This document shows positions 15,139-25,227 of a stretch of DNA of 64,000 nt, piece by piece. Source of the DNA: JAUVXJ01 sp034411995 (GTDB lineage: Bacteria > Chloroflexota > Anaerolineae > UBA7937 > B3-Chlor); NCBI GenBank assembly GCA_034411995.1, contig DAOUME010000026.1:434001-498000 (forward strand). The letters are read 5' to 3'. The notes beneath the pieces were generated by a model. The model worked only from the letters and a program-made list of their open reading frames with translations, was not told where the DNA came from and ran no database searches. The translations under genes were made by a program, and so were the position numbers. Every line of letters starts with the position of its first letter. Positions within the stretch are counted from its first letter, which is position 1.

Positions 15139-17376
15139 CTACTCAGTCACCGTCACCCTACCCAACACCACGCGATTATCCAGCACCTGACCCGCGTCGT
15201 CAAGGATTGGCAGCCTCTCGCCGGAGGATGCCAGGTACATGCCCACCTCGATCTCGTATTCGCCGGCGGGGATTCGCGGTGGCAGTACCAGCTCGTATCC
15301 ATCCTCCACCACCTCCCCCACCACCCAGAAAGAGGTGGGGTAGTCACCCTGGAGCGGATAGTCGTCATCCTGCGCCCAGACCCGTCCGGTACTGTCTATG
15401 AGATGGGTGAACACCGTGTATTCTTCCGCCGTCTCAACCGTCGTGCGCCAGTAGAGCGTCAGGTTCTTGGTTTCCCCGGCTCGCGCCTCCCAGCCGTCAA
15501 GCTGGTACCCCACCAGGTCGATCTTGTTTCCCAGATTGACGCTCAGCGCATGCGGTATTTCGTAGGTCGCAGGCTCCCAAGGCTCTACCTTCACCGTCTG
15601 GAGGAACACCTGGCCAAGGTCCTGCCCATCTCGCCTGGCAGGCAGGTACTCCATGGAAGGCAGGTGATACACACTCACCCCTACCCTGGCGATAGTGGGC
15701 GTCTGCACCCGGAGCTTCGTGCGCACCCAGCACCTGTCAGCGAACGTGTCTCCAGGCTTCCAGGCACTGGTGGGATACGAACCCAGTCCTGGATAGCTGT
15801 CCTCCTGCCCGATGAGATCGCCGCTCGGGGTCAATAGGATCAGCGAGACGCTGTAATCCTTCTCCATCTGGGCCACGCCTTGCCAGTAGAGGGTCACGTA
15901 GATGGACTCACCGGGTCTGAAGACCTGGTCCTCGAGCTCGTAGCCCAGAAGCCTCATCTGCTCCCCGTAGACGACGTCCGTCTGATGGGGAATGGACTCC
16001 AGGGCATCACTGGACAAGATGGGAGGGCGCGCATAGGCCGGGGAGATGTACAGGAAGGGAATCAACGAGGCGACCACCAGCATCACCACCCCCAACGCGT
16101 TGACGAAGCTCCGGCCGTGGCGTGGAGGGGGCAATTGAACCAGGCCCCAGGCCAGCAAGGCCGAGAAACAGCAGATGGCCGGAAAGACCAATCTCCCCGT
16201 GGCAGCATCGATCAACTGATTGTAACGGACGTATCCGACAGCCATCGCCACTATCCACCCCAGCATCAACAGCAATGATGGCCTGGAAACGGTCCGCGGC
16301 CTCTTGAGCCCCTTGACCAGAGCCAGCGGCAGACCTACCACGCCCAATACGACCAGCACGTCGTAGAGACGGTAGACCCACCGACCAGCCAGTACGTTGA
16401 ACCAGCCGAAGACAGCCCAATAGGAGAGCCGAAAGCCCTCCAGTTCTTCCAGCAACGTACCCAGGCTGAGATCCCTGCCTCCCTCAGCGCCCAGCGCCTG
16501 CAGGAACCGGCCCAGGCCCGTTACGTCCTGGTAGAGGAGCCAATTCCGCAGGTACCACCAGCCGGCCAGGAGCAGCACGAGTCCGGCAACGATAAGGCCA
16601 CCCATGACCGCCCTCTTGAGCGAGTGTCGCCAGGCAACCATCACCAGCAGTACGAGGACCACCGGCAGCAGGCCCAGCCCCGTGAGTTTAGTCACCCCGG
16701 CGAGCCCGACCGCGACCCCCAGGGCCAGGTACAGCCGCAGTGAAGGGCCCCTGGTCACTATCAGCACGCAGAACAGCAAGGCCCAGGAGCAGAGAGCGGT
16801 CAACAGGATGTCGTTGTTCACGGCAGCGCTGGTGAAGATGAACTTCGGGTTGAAAGCGGTCAGCACGGCCGCTCCCAGCGCCGCCGCCTTGACTCCCCAG
16901 AATACCTCTCGCGCGATGAGATAGGTCGCCACTACGGTCAATGCCCCGTAGAGCACCGAAAGGCAGCGCAAGAGATGGACGGCCAGAGTGGTTCCCGTGT
17001 ACGGAAAACTCTCGCGGCTGGTGTGCAGAATCACATTCTTGTTGCCGTCTCGACCCGGCACGCCCAGGTTTACGTAGGGGTTGTACTCCAGCAAGCCCTC
17101 GGCATCGTCGGTGTCGATCCAGAACGTCGCCGCCGCTCCCAGGAGGTAGTACAACGACGGCTGTCCCCCCTCCTGCTCGTAGAGCGCCTCTCCCTCCGGT
17201 TCGAGGATCGGCAACCCCTGCCCGTCTGCGATGTGCTTGACGTGGAAGTAGTGTTGGATCTCGTCAGGCGCTTCGAAGATCGGGGTAATGGTGCCGTACA
17301 GGACACCCAGGATGAGGAACGCCGCGAGGACGAGCGCCAGTCCGCGATGTTCGTTCAGGGCCTTGCCTACTCTCAC
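15139..17376 (-). CDS. GT39/DUF2142-like GT-C membrane protein with two C-terminal beta modules
   Basis: 745 residues. About eleven transmembrane segments occupy residues 10-450. The first loop has an acidic motif (PIFEAPDEIQHYFHV) where GT-C enzymes keep their catalytic Asp/Glu, and GGQPSLYYLL follows. The rest is an extracytoplasmic tail made of two copies of a module that recurs in this window: a degenerate one (15541-15970) and a well-kept one (15142-15540) with EEYTVFTHLID, YPTSFW and GERLPILDD. GTG 17376 was chosen because GGAG lies 7 bases upstream; the frame is open to an ATG at 17484, but that extension is Arg/Cys-rich. Expected to transfer a lipid-linked sugar outside the membrane. 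Confidence 0.8.
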   Translation of the reverse strand: MRVGKALNEHRGLALVLAAFLILGVLYGTITPIFEAPDEIQHYFHVKHIADGQGLPILEPEGEALYEQEGGQPSLYYLLGAAATFWIDTDDAEGLLEYNPYVNLGVPGRDGNKNVILHTSRESFPYTGTTLAVHLLRCLSVLYGALTVVATYLIAREVFWGVKAAALGAAVLTAFNPKFIFTSAAVNNDILLTALCSWALLFCVLIVTRGPSLRLYLALGVAVGLAGVTKLTGLGLLPVVLVLLVMVAWRHSLKRAVMGGLIVAGLVLLLAGWWYLRNWLLYQDVTGLGRFLQALGAEGGRDLSLGTLLEELEGFRLSYWAVFGWFNVLAGRWVYRLYDVLVVLGVVGLPLALVKGLKRPRTVSRPSLLLMLGWIVAMAVGYVRYNQLIDAATGRLVFPAICCFSALLAWGLVQLPPPRHGRSFVNALGVVMLVVASLIPFLYISPAYARPPILSSDALESIPHQTDVVYGEQMRLLGYELEDQVFRPGESIYVTLYWQGVAQMEKDYSVSLILLTPSGDLIGQEDSYPGLGSYPTSAWKPGDTFADRCWVRTKLRVQTPTIARVGVSVYHLPSMEYLPARRDGQDLGQVFLQTVKVEPWEPATYEIPHALSVNLGNKIDLVGYQLDGWEARAGETKNLTLYWRTTVETAEEYTVFTHLIDSTGRVWAQDDDYPLQGDYPTSFWVVGEVVEDGYELVLPPRIPAGEYEIEVGMYLASSGERLPILDDAGQVLDNRVVLGRVTVTE

Positions 17377-17448
17377 CACCCCGCTCCAGCAGCGCAGAGG
17401 ACGAAACCATCCGACATGTCTGAAACGGATCAGGCACGTCGGGCGGTA

Positions 17449-17472
17449 CAGCCCGCACGCCGCGGCGGGCTG
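17449..17472 (-). other. GC hairpin ahead of the 15139-17376 gene
   Basis: An 8-bp perfect stem (17449-17456 with 17465-17472) and 8-base loop, in the only sizeable gap inside the long operon. No T run follows. It may modulate read-through or stabilise the message. Confidence 0.4.
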
Positions 17473-17517
17473 CTTAAGCAACATGCTACCACATCTGAGA
17501 AACGTCCTGCCAGCTCC

Positions 17518-18465
17518 TCACCCCATGGTCCGGTCCAGATCCCGGTAGCCCTGAAGCGCGTACAGCAACCCTCCGATAAGACCGGTAGCCACGGCCATGA
17601 AGTAGACACAGAGGGACATGCCTAGGGCCAGAGAATGGGGAACGCCGGCCTGGCCGAATAGCAGCACGTAGCCCCCTTCCCTCACGCCCAGCCCACTGAA
17701 AGAGACCGGCAGGGTCAAGAGGAAGGAGATGATGGGTATGAACACGAGGAAGTACCAGGGTGATATTCTCACCCCAAGGGCCAGAGCCACAGCGTAGTTG
17801 AAAACCATGAGCAGAATGTTGAAGGCCAGCGAGGCCAGGAGCGCCTTGGTGATGGCCCAAGTGCGATACGCTGCAATGGAAGCGCGGAACTCCTGGACAC
17901 GGGGTCTATTGAGCAGACTCCCCAGGAGCAGCAACCGCGCGAGCCGCGCCCACACACCATCGTTGGCTGCCAACCACACACCGAGCAGTGTGAGCACGGT
18001 GATAGCCACGATCGCGACGCCTACCAGCGGAGGGATGAGGCGATAGCTGAAAAGGAGCGCCACCGAGGCCATGACGAACAGGACCACAAAACCACACAAC
18101 CGGTCCACGAGAACAGTGCTCACCGACTCGGTGCCGTGCCTGCTGTCCTTCGATAGCTCATACATACGCACCATGTCTCCACCGAAGCCCGTGGGCAGCA
18201 CGGTGTTGAAGAAGGTGCCGATGAAGTAGAGTGAAGTCAGCCTGGACAGAGGCGCCTCGAGCCTCTGGATTCGTAGTAGCACCTGCCAGCGATAGGCCCT
18301 CAGTACCATGCTGAACAGGTACAGGCTCCACGCCGCGAGGAGATACCGGGAATCAGCCTGCCTCAGCGTTTCCCACGTCTCCCGCCAACCGATCTTCCAC
18401 ACCAGGAGCAGGAGCAGGCCCAGACTGACCCCGATCTTCAGCACATTGACGATCTTGTCCCTCAC
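17518..18465 (-). CDS. UPF0104 / lysylphosphatidylglycerol-synthase TM-domain protein (AglD-like, putative flippase)
   Basis: 315 residues with about eight transmembrane helices and no soluble domain. The family landmarks are SLYFIGTFFNTVLPTGFGGDMVRMYEL near residues 80-110 and SVSTVLVDRLCGFVVLF, then the near C-terminal SFSGLGVREGGYVLLF. Members include the flippase domain of MprF and archaeal AglD-related proteins; movement of lipid-linked intermediates is plausible. The GTG start abuts the upstream stop and has GGAGGAGTAG before it. Sitting among GT2 and GT-C genes, it is the best flippase candidate of this operon. A second member lies at 44181-45206. Confidence 0.85.
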   Translation of the reverse strand: MRDKIVNVLKIGVSLGLLLLLVWKIGWRETWETLRQADSRYLLAAWSLYLFSMVLRAYRWQVLLRIQRLEAPLSRLTSLYFIGTFFNTVLPTGFGGDMVRMYELSKDSRHGTESVSTVLVDRLCGFVVLFVMASVALLFSYRLIPPLVGVAIVAITVLTLLGVWLAANDGVWARLARLLLLGSLLNRPRVQEFRASIAAYRTWAITKALLASLAFNILLMVFNYAVALALGVRISPWYFLVFIPIISFLLTLPVSFSGLGVREGGYVLLFGQAGVPHSLALGMSLCVYFMAVATGLIGGLLYALQGYRDLDRTMG

Positions 18466-20853
18466 CTACTCCTCCACGTGCAGTTCCGTCAGCACCGCCC
18501 GCCGCTGAGGCAAGGGCTGTCCGTTCTCGTCATAGACGGGCAGCCGCTCTCCGCTCTCCAGGTCATACATGCCCGCGACCAGGGAGTAGTCCCCAGGACC
18601 GTAGCCAGCGGCTGGCACGAGGACATGCTCATCGGCGATGATCTCCCCCTCCAGCCACTGAGAGGTACGATATTGTCCCTCATCCGGCTGACCATCGTAC
18701 TGTGCCACGATTCTCCCGTCTGACCCCACCAGATGCGTGAACACCGTGAAGTCTCCGCTCACTTCACCGAGCGCCTGCCAGTAGAGCCGGACAAGTACCG
18801 CCTCGTCTGCTGCCGGACTCTCAGGCACCACTTCGTACCCCGCCAACCGTACCTGCTCACCGAGACGATACTCCAAGGGGTGAGCCGAGTCTGGCAAGGC
18901 ATGGATCCTCTCCGCGCTGGTGATCTTGCCCCCTCTCACCTCGGCCAGTTGCACCGCGGTGCCCTCATCGAAAAGGCGCACCCGGAGACGGGAGGAGACC
19001 ACATGGGCGGTCAGCCTGCGCTCCTGAGCTGTCCAGTCGTCGCCATCTATCACTCCCAACCCGACGTAGAAATCGCTTCCCACGTCCCAGGGCAGGGTCT
19101 GCATGCACACGGTCTCGCCGGGCTTCCACAAACTGGTGGGGTACCAGATGGCCGTGGTCATGGGACGCAGGCTGGTGTCCTCGATGATGGCACCCCGATC
19201 ATCGTAGAAGAAGGGGTACACGCGGTAGTCGTTGTCAAGAGAACTGACCGCCTGCCAGTAGAGAGAGAGACTGGTCATTCCACCCTCGCGCTGCACGTCG
19301 AAACCGAGAAAGCGGAGTGAATCGCCGAATTCGATCAGGGCAGGATAATCTATCTGTGGCTCCTCCTGCCGGGCGAAGGAATAGAACTCGTCGGGCAGGG
19401 TCTCTCCACCTGGCGATCCCCGGTGCAGCAACACGTATCCGTCCTCTGCGGCCAGCACCCCGAAGCCCTCCTCGGTCACCAGCGAGGCAAAGAGGCGCCG
19501 TTGGTCGTTGGGATGGATAGGCCACGAATCCGCCGTCACGTCGAAGAACACGTACTCGGCGTCATCCACGCGCGGGAACATGTATATCCTCTCTCGCTGG
19601 CTCAAGTGGGGATTGAGTCTGGACTGGGCCGAGACGATTGCGTCCTGAGGCACCAGGGCAATGAGCTCACCGGCCAGGCGATGATGGTCTGTCACCTGCG
19701 GGAGTGAGAAGTTGCCCCCCAGCGGCGTGAAGCCCCTGGCGCGATGATAGAGCACACTGCTCAGCAACACCAAGCCGGAGACGAGGTAGACCCACCGCCC
19801 TTTCGGTATGCTCAGTCTGGCATCAAGCCGCTGACTCAAGAACGCCGTCCCGTACGCAGCCGAGATCACGACCACAGGCACCAGCGGAGAAGCGTAGTGG
19901 AACTTCTCTAGGGTGAACACCTGCGGGTCGCCGCTCAGCAGGATGATGCCCAGGGTCGGCAGGGCCATGAATAGCACTTGGGGCCCCAACAAGGAGAGGA
20001 AGCCAACCGGCAGAAAGAGATCTCTGAGGTAGATCAGCTTCTCCCTGGTCAAGACTGCCCCCACGACGGCTACAGGATCGGTGATGACGGACTTGATGAT
20101 GCCCACCGGGCCCTGACCAAGGTGGCTGTACGCCCCCAGATAGGGAGAGTGACCCTCTGGATTGAAGTGAGGGATGATAACGCCTATAGCCAGAATGAAC
20201 CACACCGTCCCCAGCGCGATAGCAGCAGCGCCGACTCGCCAGTTCCGCTGCCATAGGAGGGCATAGAGGCCCAACATCACCACCAGCAGTGGCATCTCTT
20301 CTTTGCAGCACATGACCAGCACGGCGAAAAGGAAGAATAGCGCGTATCTCCGCTTGGTCAGGAAGTAGAAGGCGAAGGGGAAGAGACCGGCGACCAGCGT
20401 GGTGGGGTGAAAATCGAACATGTTGGCCGCCTCGAGCGCCGGAAAGATCAGGTAGACCAAAGGGAACACCGTGGCCGCCCCACTGTTGCCGAATCGCTCG
20501 CGGGCCAGGAGGTAGATGGGCCAGGCTCCTAAAGCGATGACCAGCGTCTGGAACACCAACAGTGTGCGGGGATCGCTATAGAGGAGATAGAGCGGCGAGA
20601 TGAGGATCAAGATGGGATCGACGTGATATGCCAGACGCGTGCCTTCCTCACCCCAATTGGTGAAGGGAAGCAACCTGCCTCGAAGGCTGTTCCACACCGC
20701 CTGATCCATGTTGCCCAGGTCGAAGGCGGTGGTCTCGAAGGCTTCGTGCTTGAGCACCGTCAGATAGCTGAAGACCAGGACGTAGAGCAGGATGGCCATC
20801 ACCACCACCACAGCCATCAACCTGGGGTCGCTCGCCTTCTTCCTGCCGTCCAT
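18466..20853 (-). CDS. DUF2079 GT-C-like membrane protein with two C-terminal beta modules
   Basis: 795 residues. About ten transmembrane helices (residues 10-370) carry the DUF2079 signature in the first loop: HEAFETTAFDLGNMDQAVWN, then YHVDPILIL. A soluble extracytoplasmic region follows, and residues 505-795 hold two copies of the recurrent module: a degenerate one (18880-19350; FGDSLRFLGFDV, SLYWQA, WYPTSLWKPGE) and a better one (18469-18879; LAGYEV, LYWQA, FTVFTHLVGSDG, SGERLPVYDENG). The ATG overlaps the upstream stop by one base (TGATG). DUF2079 proteins resemble GT-C transferases; sugar and acceptor are unknown. Confidence 0.82.
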   Translation of the reverse strand: MDGRKKASDPRLMAVVVVMAILLYVLVFSYLTVLKHEAFETTAFDLGNMDQAVWNSLRGRLLPFTNWGEEGTRLAYHVDPILILISPLYLLYSDPRTLLVFQTLVIALGAWPIYLLARERFGNSGAATVFPLVYLIFPALEAANMFDFHPTTLVAGLFPFAFYFLTKRRYALFFLFAVLVMCCKEEMPLLVVMLGLYALLWQRNWRVGAAAIALGTVWFILAIGVIIPHFNPEGHSPYLGAYSHLGQGPVGIIKSVITDPVAVVGAVLTREKLIYLRDLFLPVGFLSLLGPQVLFMALPTLGIILLSGDPQVFTLEKFHYASPLVPVVVISAAYGTAFLSQRLDARLSIPKGRWVYLVSGLVLLSSVLYHRARGFTPLGGNFSLPQVTDHHRLAGELIALVPQDAIVSAQSRLNPHLSQRERIYMFPRVDDAEYVFFDVTADSWPIHPNDQRRLFASLVTEEGFGVLAAEDGYVLLHRGSPGGETLPDEFYSFARQEEPQIDYPALIEFGDSLRFLGFDVQREGGMTSLSLYWQAVSSLDNDYRVYPFFYDDRGAIIEDTSLRPMTTAIWYPTSLWKPGETVCMQTLPWDVGSDFYVGLGVIDGDDWTAQERRLTAHVVSSRLRVRLFDEGTAVQLAEVRGGKITSAERIHALPDSAHPLEYRLGEQVRLAGYEVVPESPAADEAVLVRLYWQALGEVSGDFTVFTHLVGSDGRIVAQYDGQPDEGQYRTSQWLEGEIIADEHVLVPAAGYGPGDYSLVAGMYDLESGERLPVYDENGQPLPQRRAVLTELHVEE

Positions 20854-23558
20854 CAGATGCCGGCCTCTTGGTTTTTCAACACTTCTGTGGCCTCGCCCAC
20901 GGCCTCAGAATCGCCCGAGGCCGTGATCTGGACCATCCCCAGAGACACACTGTCGCCCATCGCCCGTCCCCATTCGTCCACTACCGGTAGACGAACGCCT
21001 TCTGCATCGTACAACCCCGCAATGAGCTCATACTCTCCCGCCGGCACACCCTGCGGGATCAGCACCCCGTGGTTGTCTCGAATGGCCGACCCGACAGCCC
21101 AACCGGCGGTCGGCCGCCAACCCCCTACGGGTCCGCTATCCCTCTGAGCGACGACTTTGTGCCCCTCGTCGATCAGATGGATGAAAACCTTGTACTCTTT
21201 CGTGATCTCCGTGTCCGCCTGCCAGAGGAAGGTGATGGGCAGTATCTCCCCCGCCGCCACGCGCTCTGGAACAGGCGTGTGGCTGAGCAAGGAGATCTGG
21301 CCACCAAAGATGGCTTCCGGAGTGTCTCTGGAAGCGGCTTCTTCAGGGGCCTGTGCACAGGCGTACGGCGTCACTTGTGCAGCCCCGTACCAGGCATCGA
21401 ACGCTGGGAAGCAATGTTCGCTCAACCACAGCCCCACAAAAGACCGAACGTCCTCTGCCTGCCCTGGCTCGAAGACCGTGACCAGGCGTTTGTGCCCACT
21501 GGCTGTCTGCTCCAGCAGCTCAGCCAGCGCGTCCTCGTCTACGCTCTCCAGCGTCGGTAGCACGATGAGGTCAGGATGCCCCAGATAGTACCGGCCCAGT
21601 AGTGTGACCTGGTGCGCAGGATGGAGAAACAGTGCATTGCCATCCCCCAGAAGCGTGTCCAGCACTCGCGCCAGCGCTTCGTACTGTTCTGCCTCGTACC
21701 CCTCGGGCAACGAGTACTCCTTCTCGTAGAGATAGATGATGTTGCCATCAGGGAGCGGGTACTCCCTCACCAGGCGAAAAGCCTCCTCAAAGAGGGCCGG
21801 TGGGGCCTTCAGGAGCATCTCTACCACCTCGAGGGATTCCACGTCCAGCTTATGGTCGGGGTTCGCACTGGGCACAGCGACGTAATCCACCTCGAACAGT
21901 TGAGGATATGCCGGCCTGCCAGTCCAGTTCTGCGCCAACTCCAGCAGTCTTACGTTCCCATAGGTCGTGTATATGGCGTACAGGAAGTGCTCGTCGTGGA
22001 CCTGCCTCGTATTGACCAGCATCGCCAGCTCCAGAGGTTGGCCGCGAGCCTCGGCCTCGTCGGAGACGTATTGCAGAATGTCGGGCACCACCCAGAAGCC
22101 GCTGTCGGTCTCACCTGAGTTGGGCAACTGGTTCTGGAACATGTGGGCGAAGACGTTCACCGACCCCACCGTGGCCACGTCGCGCAGCCACCCCAGCCTG
22201 TCGAAGGAAAGGGCGAGCCATTGCCCGCTACCCAGCAGCACCACCAGGGCCACGGCCACCAGGCGCGCCCTCGAGAGCCGGATCCTGGACAACCCATACG
22301 ACATGAGCACTCCCAGGGCCGGAACCATGGGCATGATGAAGCGGGAATGCTTGGAGCTGGGACGGAAAGAGAAGACCAGATAGGGCAACACGATCCACAG
22401 AAACAACAACAGGAAATCGCTGGTGACTATTTGCCGCCCTGCCCTACCCCGCCTCAGCGCTCTCCAGGCCAGCAGGAGAAGCCCGATGCTCACCAGCACC
22501 AACACAACCATGTAGACCAGCCCCAGGTGCTCGTTGGTCAGGTGGTCCAGGTAGTAACCAAAGGCCCAACTCTGCCGCTCGGGCCTTCCCCAGGCGATGA
22601 GGAAGGTGTGACTCACGAAGTCGATCCTGGGCAGGTACCAGGAGCCAGCCACCACGAGACCAAGCCACAGGCTGCCCACCAGGTTCCAGCCTCGGCTACC
22701 TGGTCGTTTGAGGATGTAGATCAAGCCGCTCAGCAGGAGCCAGGAAATGGGCACCAGCAGATGGCTCAGTGGTAGCGTGGCCGTCCGCCCCACGTTCGGC
22801 ACGTACCACAGCAAAGTGAAGACGGCTCCCAACACTGTGGAAACCGCCATCCACTTCCGGTCGAGGTCCAGAGCACGCAGTTTCTGGCGCGCACCGGATA
22901 ACACTCCCGCCCTCAAGACCACCACCAGCAGGGCGGGAAACACGAAGAGTGCGAACGTCCACTTGGTCAGCAGACCAAGTCCCACACTCAGCCCGAAGAG
23001 CAGGCTGTATCGCTTGTGGTCGAAACCCTTACTCAGCAGCAGCAACCACATGCTGAGAGCCACCGTGGCGGTCAGCGCGAACTCGATGTAGGTGTAGCGG
23101 GACATGCCGAAGATCATGGGTGCCGTGGAGGTGATGAAGGCGCTCAGCAGGCCGACGCCCCTGCCCCCTATTCGCGACCCGACCCCGTACGCGGCCACCA
23201 GGAGCACCACCAGGAAGACCATGTTCACCGAGGCCGCCACATCCATGGAGATGCCGAAGAGCTTGTAGAAGCCGACCATGGCCAGGTGATAGAGCGGCGG
23301 GTAGTAACCGCTGTAGACCCAGGCGTCGAACAGAGTCTGGGGGGAGACCTGGCGCAAGATGTCGTTGTAGACCAGGCTTTCTATCAGATGGCGAGGTCTG
23401 TCCCAGCCCAAGAGCACCAGGTTCGTGGACAGCCATGCCCAGTTCACAGCTAGCTGGGCCGCGATCAGCAGTCCGAGCAACACCTGGTGTCCATGCTGCT
23501 CCAGAAGACCCTTGGCCGACCCCGAGCCCCACCTTGTGCTCTGATTCTCCGTTGCCAT
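20853..23558 (-). CDS. GT39-like GT-C membrane protein with one C-terminal beta module (paralogue A)
   Basis: 901 residues. About thirteen transmembrane helices. The first loop reads NLVLLGWDRPRHLIESLVYN, a WDRP-x-HL motif shared with the genes at 25228 and 27467; the Asp is the likely GT-C catalytic residue. RYTYIEFALTA follows. A large extracytoplasmic region (about residues 470-745) precedes one module (20856-21314; EYKVFIHLID, IPQGVPAGEYELIAGLY). The module resembles that of the 27467 gene more than the others, mainly in the D-N-H-G-x-L-I-P-Q-G stretch. It overlaps the next gene by one base and follows the previous gene by 25. Confidence 0.8.
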   Translation of the reverse strand: MATENQSTRWGSGSAKGLLEQHGHQVLLGLLIAAQLAVNWAWLSTNLVLLGWDRPRHLIESLVYNDILRQVSPQTLFDAWVYSGYYPPLYHLAMVGFYKLFGISMDVAASVNMVFLVVLLVAAYGVGSRIGGRGVGLLSAFITSTAPMIFGMSRYTYIEFALTATVALSMWLLLLSKGFDHKRYSLLFGLSVGLGLLTKWTFALFVFPALLVVVLRAGVLSGARQKLRALDLDRKWMAVSTVLGAVFTLLWYVPNVGRTATLPLSHLLVPISWLLLSGLIYILKRPGSRGWNLVGSLWLGLVVAGSWYLPRIDFVSHTFLIAWGRPERQSWAFGYYLDHLTNEHLGLVYMVVLVLVSIGLLLLAWRALRRGRAGRQIVTSDFLLLFLWIVLPYLVFSFRPSSKHSRFIMPMVPALGVLMSYGLSRIRLSRARLVAVALVVLLGSGQWLALSFDRLGWLRDVATVGSVNVFAHMFQNQLPNSGETDSGFWVVPDILQYVSDEAEARGQPLELAMLVNTRQVHDEHFLYAIYTTYGNVRLLELAQNWTGRPAYPQLFEVDYVAVPSANPDHKLDVESLEVVEMLLKAPPALFEEAFRLVREYPLPDGNIIYLYEKEYSLPEGYEAEQYEALARVLDTLLGDGNALFLHPAHQVTLLGRYYLGHPDLIVLPTLESVDEDALAELLEQTASGHKRLVTVFEPGQAEDVRSFVGLWLSEHCFPAFDAWYGAAQVTPYACAQAPEEAASRDTPEAIFGGQISLLSHTPVPERVAAGEILPITFLWQADTEITKEYKVFIHLIDEGHKVVAQRDSGPVGGWRPTAGWAVGSAIRDNHGVLIPQGVPAGEYELIAGLYDAEGVRLPVVDEWGRAMGDSVSLGMVQITASGDSEAVGEATEVLKNQEAGI

Positions 23559-23583
23559 TTGCGCCTCAGCCAGTACGAGACCT

Positions 23584-25185
23584 TCAGCCCTCCGTGTTTC
23601 CTCGGCTCTGTGGCCCCTCCCTCACGTACAACACCCAGAGATCGTCGTACATGACGGGGGCGATCTTCAGCGCCCTACCCCGCGCGGTGCTAACGTCATC
23701 CACCACGAACACTATCTTCTCGGCGGCCACCCCCGCTTGGGCCAGTTCCTCCTCTATAGCGCGCATCTTCTCCCTGGCCGGGCCCACAAACCACACTCCG
23801 CCCTCAGGCCTCACGTCCTGTGAGAGCAACAGCTCACTGCCGCCGATGAGAAAGACCGCTTCTCCCAGACTCTCCTCATACCTGGGCATCACCACCTGCG
23901 GGAACGGCCCAGGCGAGACTATCACGTCCCCGGGAGAGATCCTTTCCGCCACCAGGGCCGCCACGGCCCGCCAATCCGCCCTGTCCTCTTCGTAAACGAC
24001 CTGGACCGCCGGGATGCTTGCCAGCGCCACGAGACCCACGAGAACCGCCAGGATCACCATCTTGGCACGCTGCCCGCCCACGGCCCATCGCTGGTGGACA
24101 AAGTCGTTCGCCGCCGTCAGGCCCCGGGCGGCCAGGAGCAGATACATGGGCAGCATGAACAGCACATATCTAGGGCGAAAGCCGTGTCCGGCCGGCGCAG
24201 CGAACAACACCGCGAAGGGCACCAGAATCCAGCTACAGGCCAACCACAACTGCCTCCGCTGGTCTCTCGCCGAGGCGACCATCCCCACGACAAAAGGTAC
24301 GAAGAGGATGAGGATTCTCCAGCCCGATCCAAGGCCCCAGGTGTCGAGCGCCTGCAAGACAAAGGAGGGGCCGGATCCCGCTCCCCCTCCAAGGCCGCCC
24401 AAGCCCTTCGTCCCGCTCAGCCCTCTCAGCAGGTGAGAGACCATGGGCGTGTAGGCCAGGGCAATGATAATCAAGCTGACCACAAAAGCCAACGCGGCAC
24501 CCCTGTCGAGGGAAAACATCACTCCCGCCGCCCTGCGCTTAGAGGAGCGCCGCCGTGCAAGGACCTCCGCCGCCCAGAGCCCCCCGACAAAGACCACTTC
24601 TGCCGCCAGGATCAGAAAAGCGAACAGATGATTGTACACGTTGAGAAAGCTGCAAATAACGAAACCTGCCAGCCATTTCTTCTTCCCGGTGGACAGACAC
24701 CGATACAGGAAGTATACGGAGAGCAGCGAGAGCAAGACCAACAGCGTATAGAACCTGGCATCCTGGCAATACCTCAAGTAGAAGGGCGCAATGGTGAGCA
24801 GCAGCGCGCCAATCAGCCCCTCTGCCCTGCCGAAGAGTCGGCCGCCCAGAGAGTAGGTCGCGGCCACGCCCAGGACTCCAAAGGCCATGGCGGGAAAGCG
24901 GAGGAGGAAATCATTGTCACCCACGTACAAGAAGAAATGGGTGATCAGAAAGAAAAGGGGCGGCGCTGGCAACGCGGTGTTGTACAGCGGAATCGAAACC
25001 ACTTCCGAGAGTCCATTCTCGGTTGACGCGATGGCCGCGGTGAAGATCTCGTCTTGCCACAGCCCCTTGGCATCGAGCCCGTGCAGGCCCAGCCATACGC
25101 TCAGCAACAGGATGCAGACCAGCAGGCCAGTGGTGGTCCACGTCGGTCTCGAGAGCCGCTCTCCCCCTGCCGAACCACCCATCAT
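23584..25185 (-). CDS. GT39/ArnT-like GT-C membrane glycosyltransferase, no C-terminal module
   Basis: 533 residues with about eleven transmembrane helices. The first-loop motif KGLWQDEIFTAAIAS holds the Asp-Glu pair typical of ArnT/PMT-like enzymes, followed by APPLFFLITHFFL and FLLRFPAMAFG. The C-terminal soluble part is only about 130 residues (ALVAERISPGDVIVSPGP, VVMPRYEES) and has none of the recurrent modules. Two adjacent ATGs (25185 and 25182) are possible starts, neither with a strong ribosome site. It sits 42 bases after the 25228 gene. It represents the plain form of the enzyme class in the operon. Confidence 0.83.
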   Translation of the reverse strand: MMGGSAGGERLSRPTWTTTGLLVCILLLSVWLGLHGLDAKGLWQDEIFTAAIASTENGLSEVVSIPLYNTALPAPPLFFLITHFFLYVGDNDFLLRFPAMAFGVLGVAATYSLGGRLFGRAEGLIGALLLTIAPFYLRYCQDARFYTLLVLLSLLSVYFLYRCLSTGKKKWLAGFVICSFLNVYNHLFAFLILAAEVVFVGGLWAAEVLARRRSSKRRAAGVMFSLDRGAALAFVVSLIIIALAYTPMVSHLLRGLSGTKGLGGLGGGAGSGPSFVLQALDTWGLGSGWRILILFVPFVVGMVASARDQRRQLWLACSWILVPFAVLFAAPAGHGFRPRYVLFMLPMYLLLAARGLTAANDFVHQRWAVGGQRAKMVILAVLVGLVALASIPAVQVVYEEDRADWRAVAALVAERISPGDVIVSPGPFPQVVMPRYEESLGEAVFLIGGSELLLSQDVRPEGGVWFVGPAREKMRAIEEELAQAGVAAEKIVFVVDDVSTARGRALKIAPVMYDDLWVLYVREGPQSRGNTEG

Positions 25186-25227
25186 CTGCTTGACACCGGC
25201 TTCCGGGTGCGTGGCCTACGCTCCGTC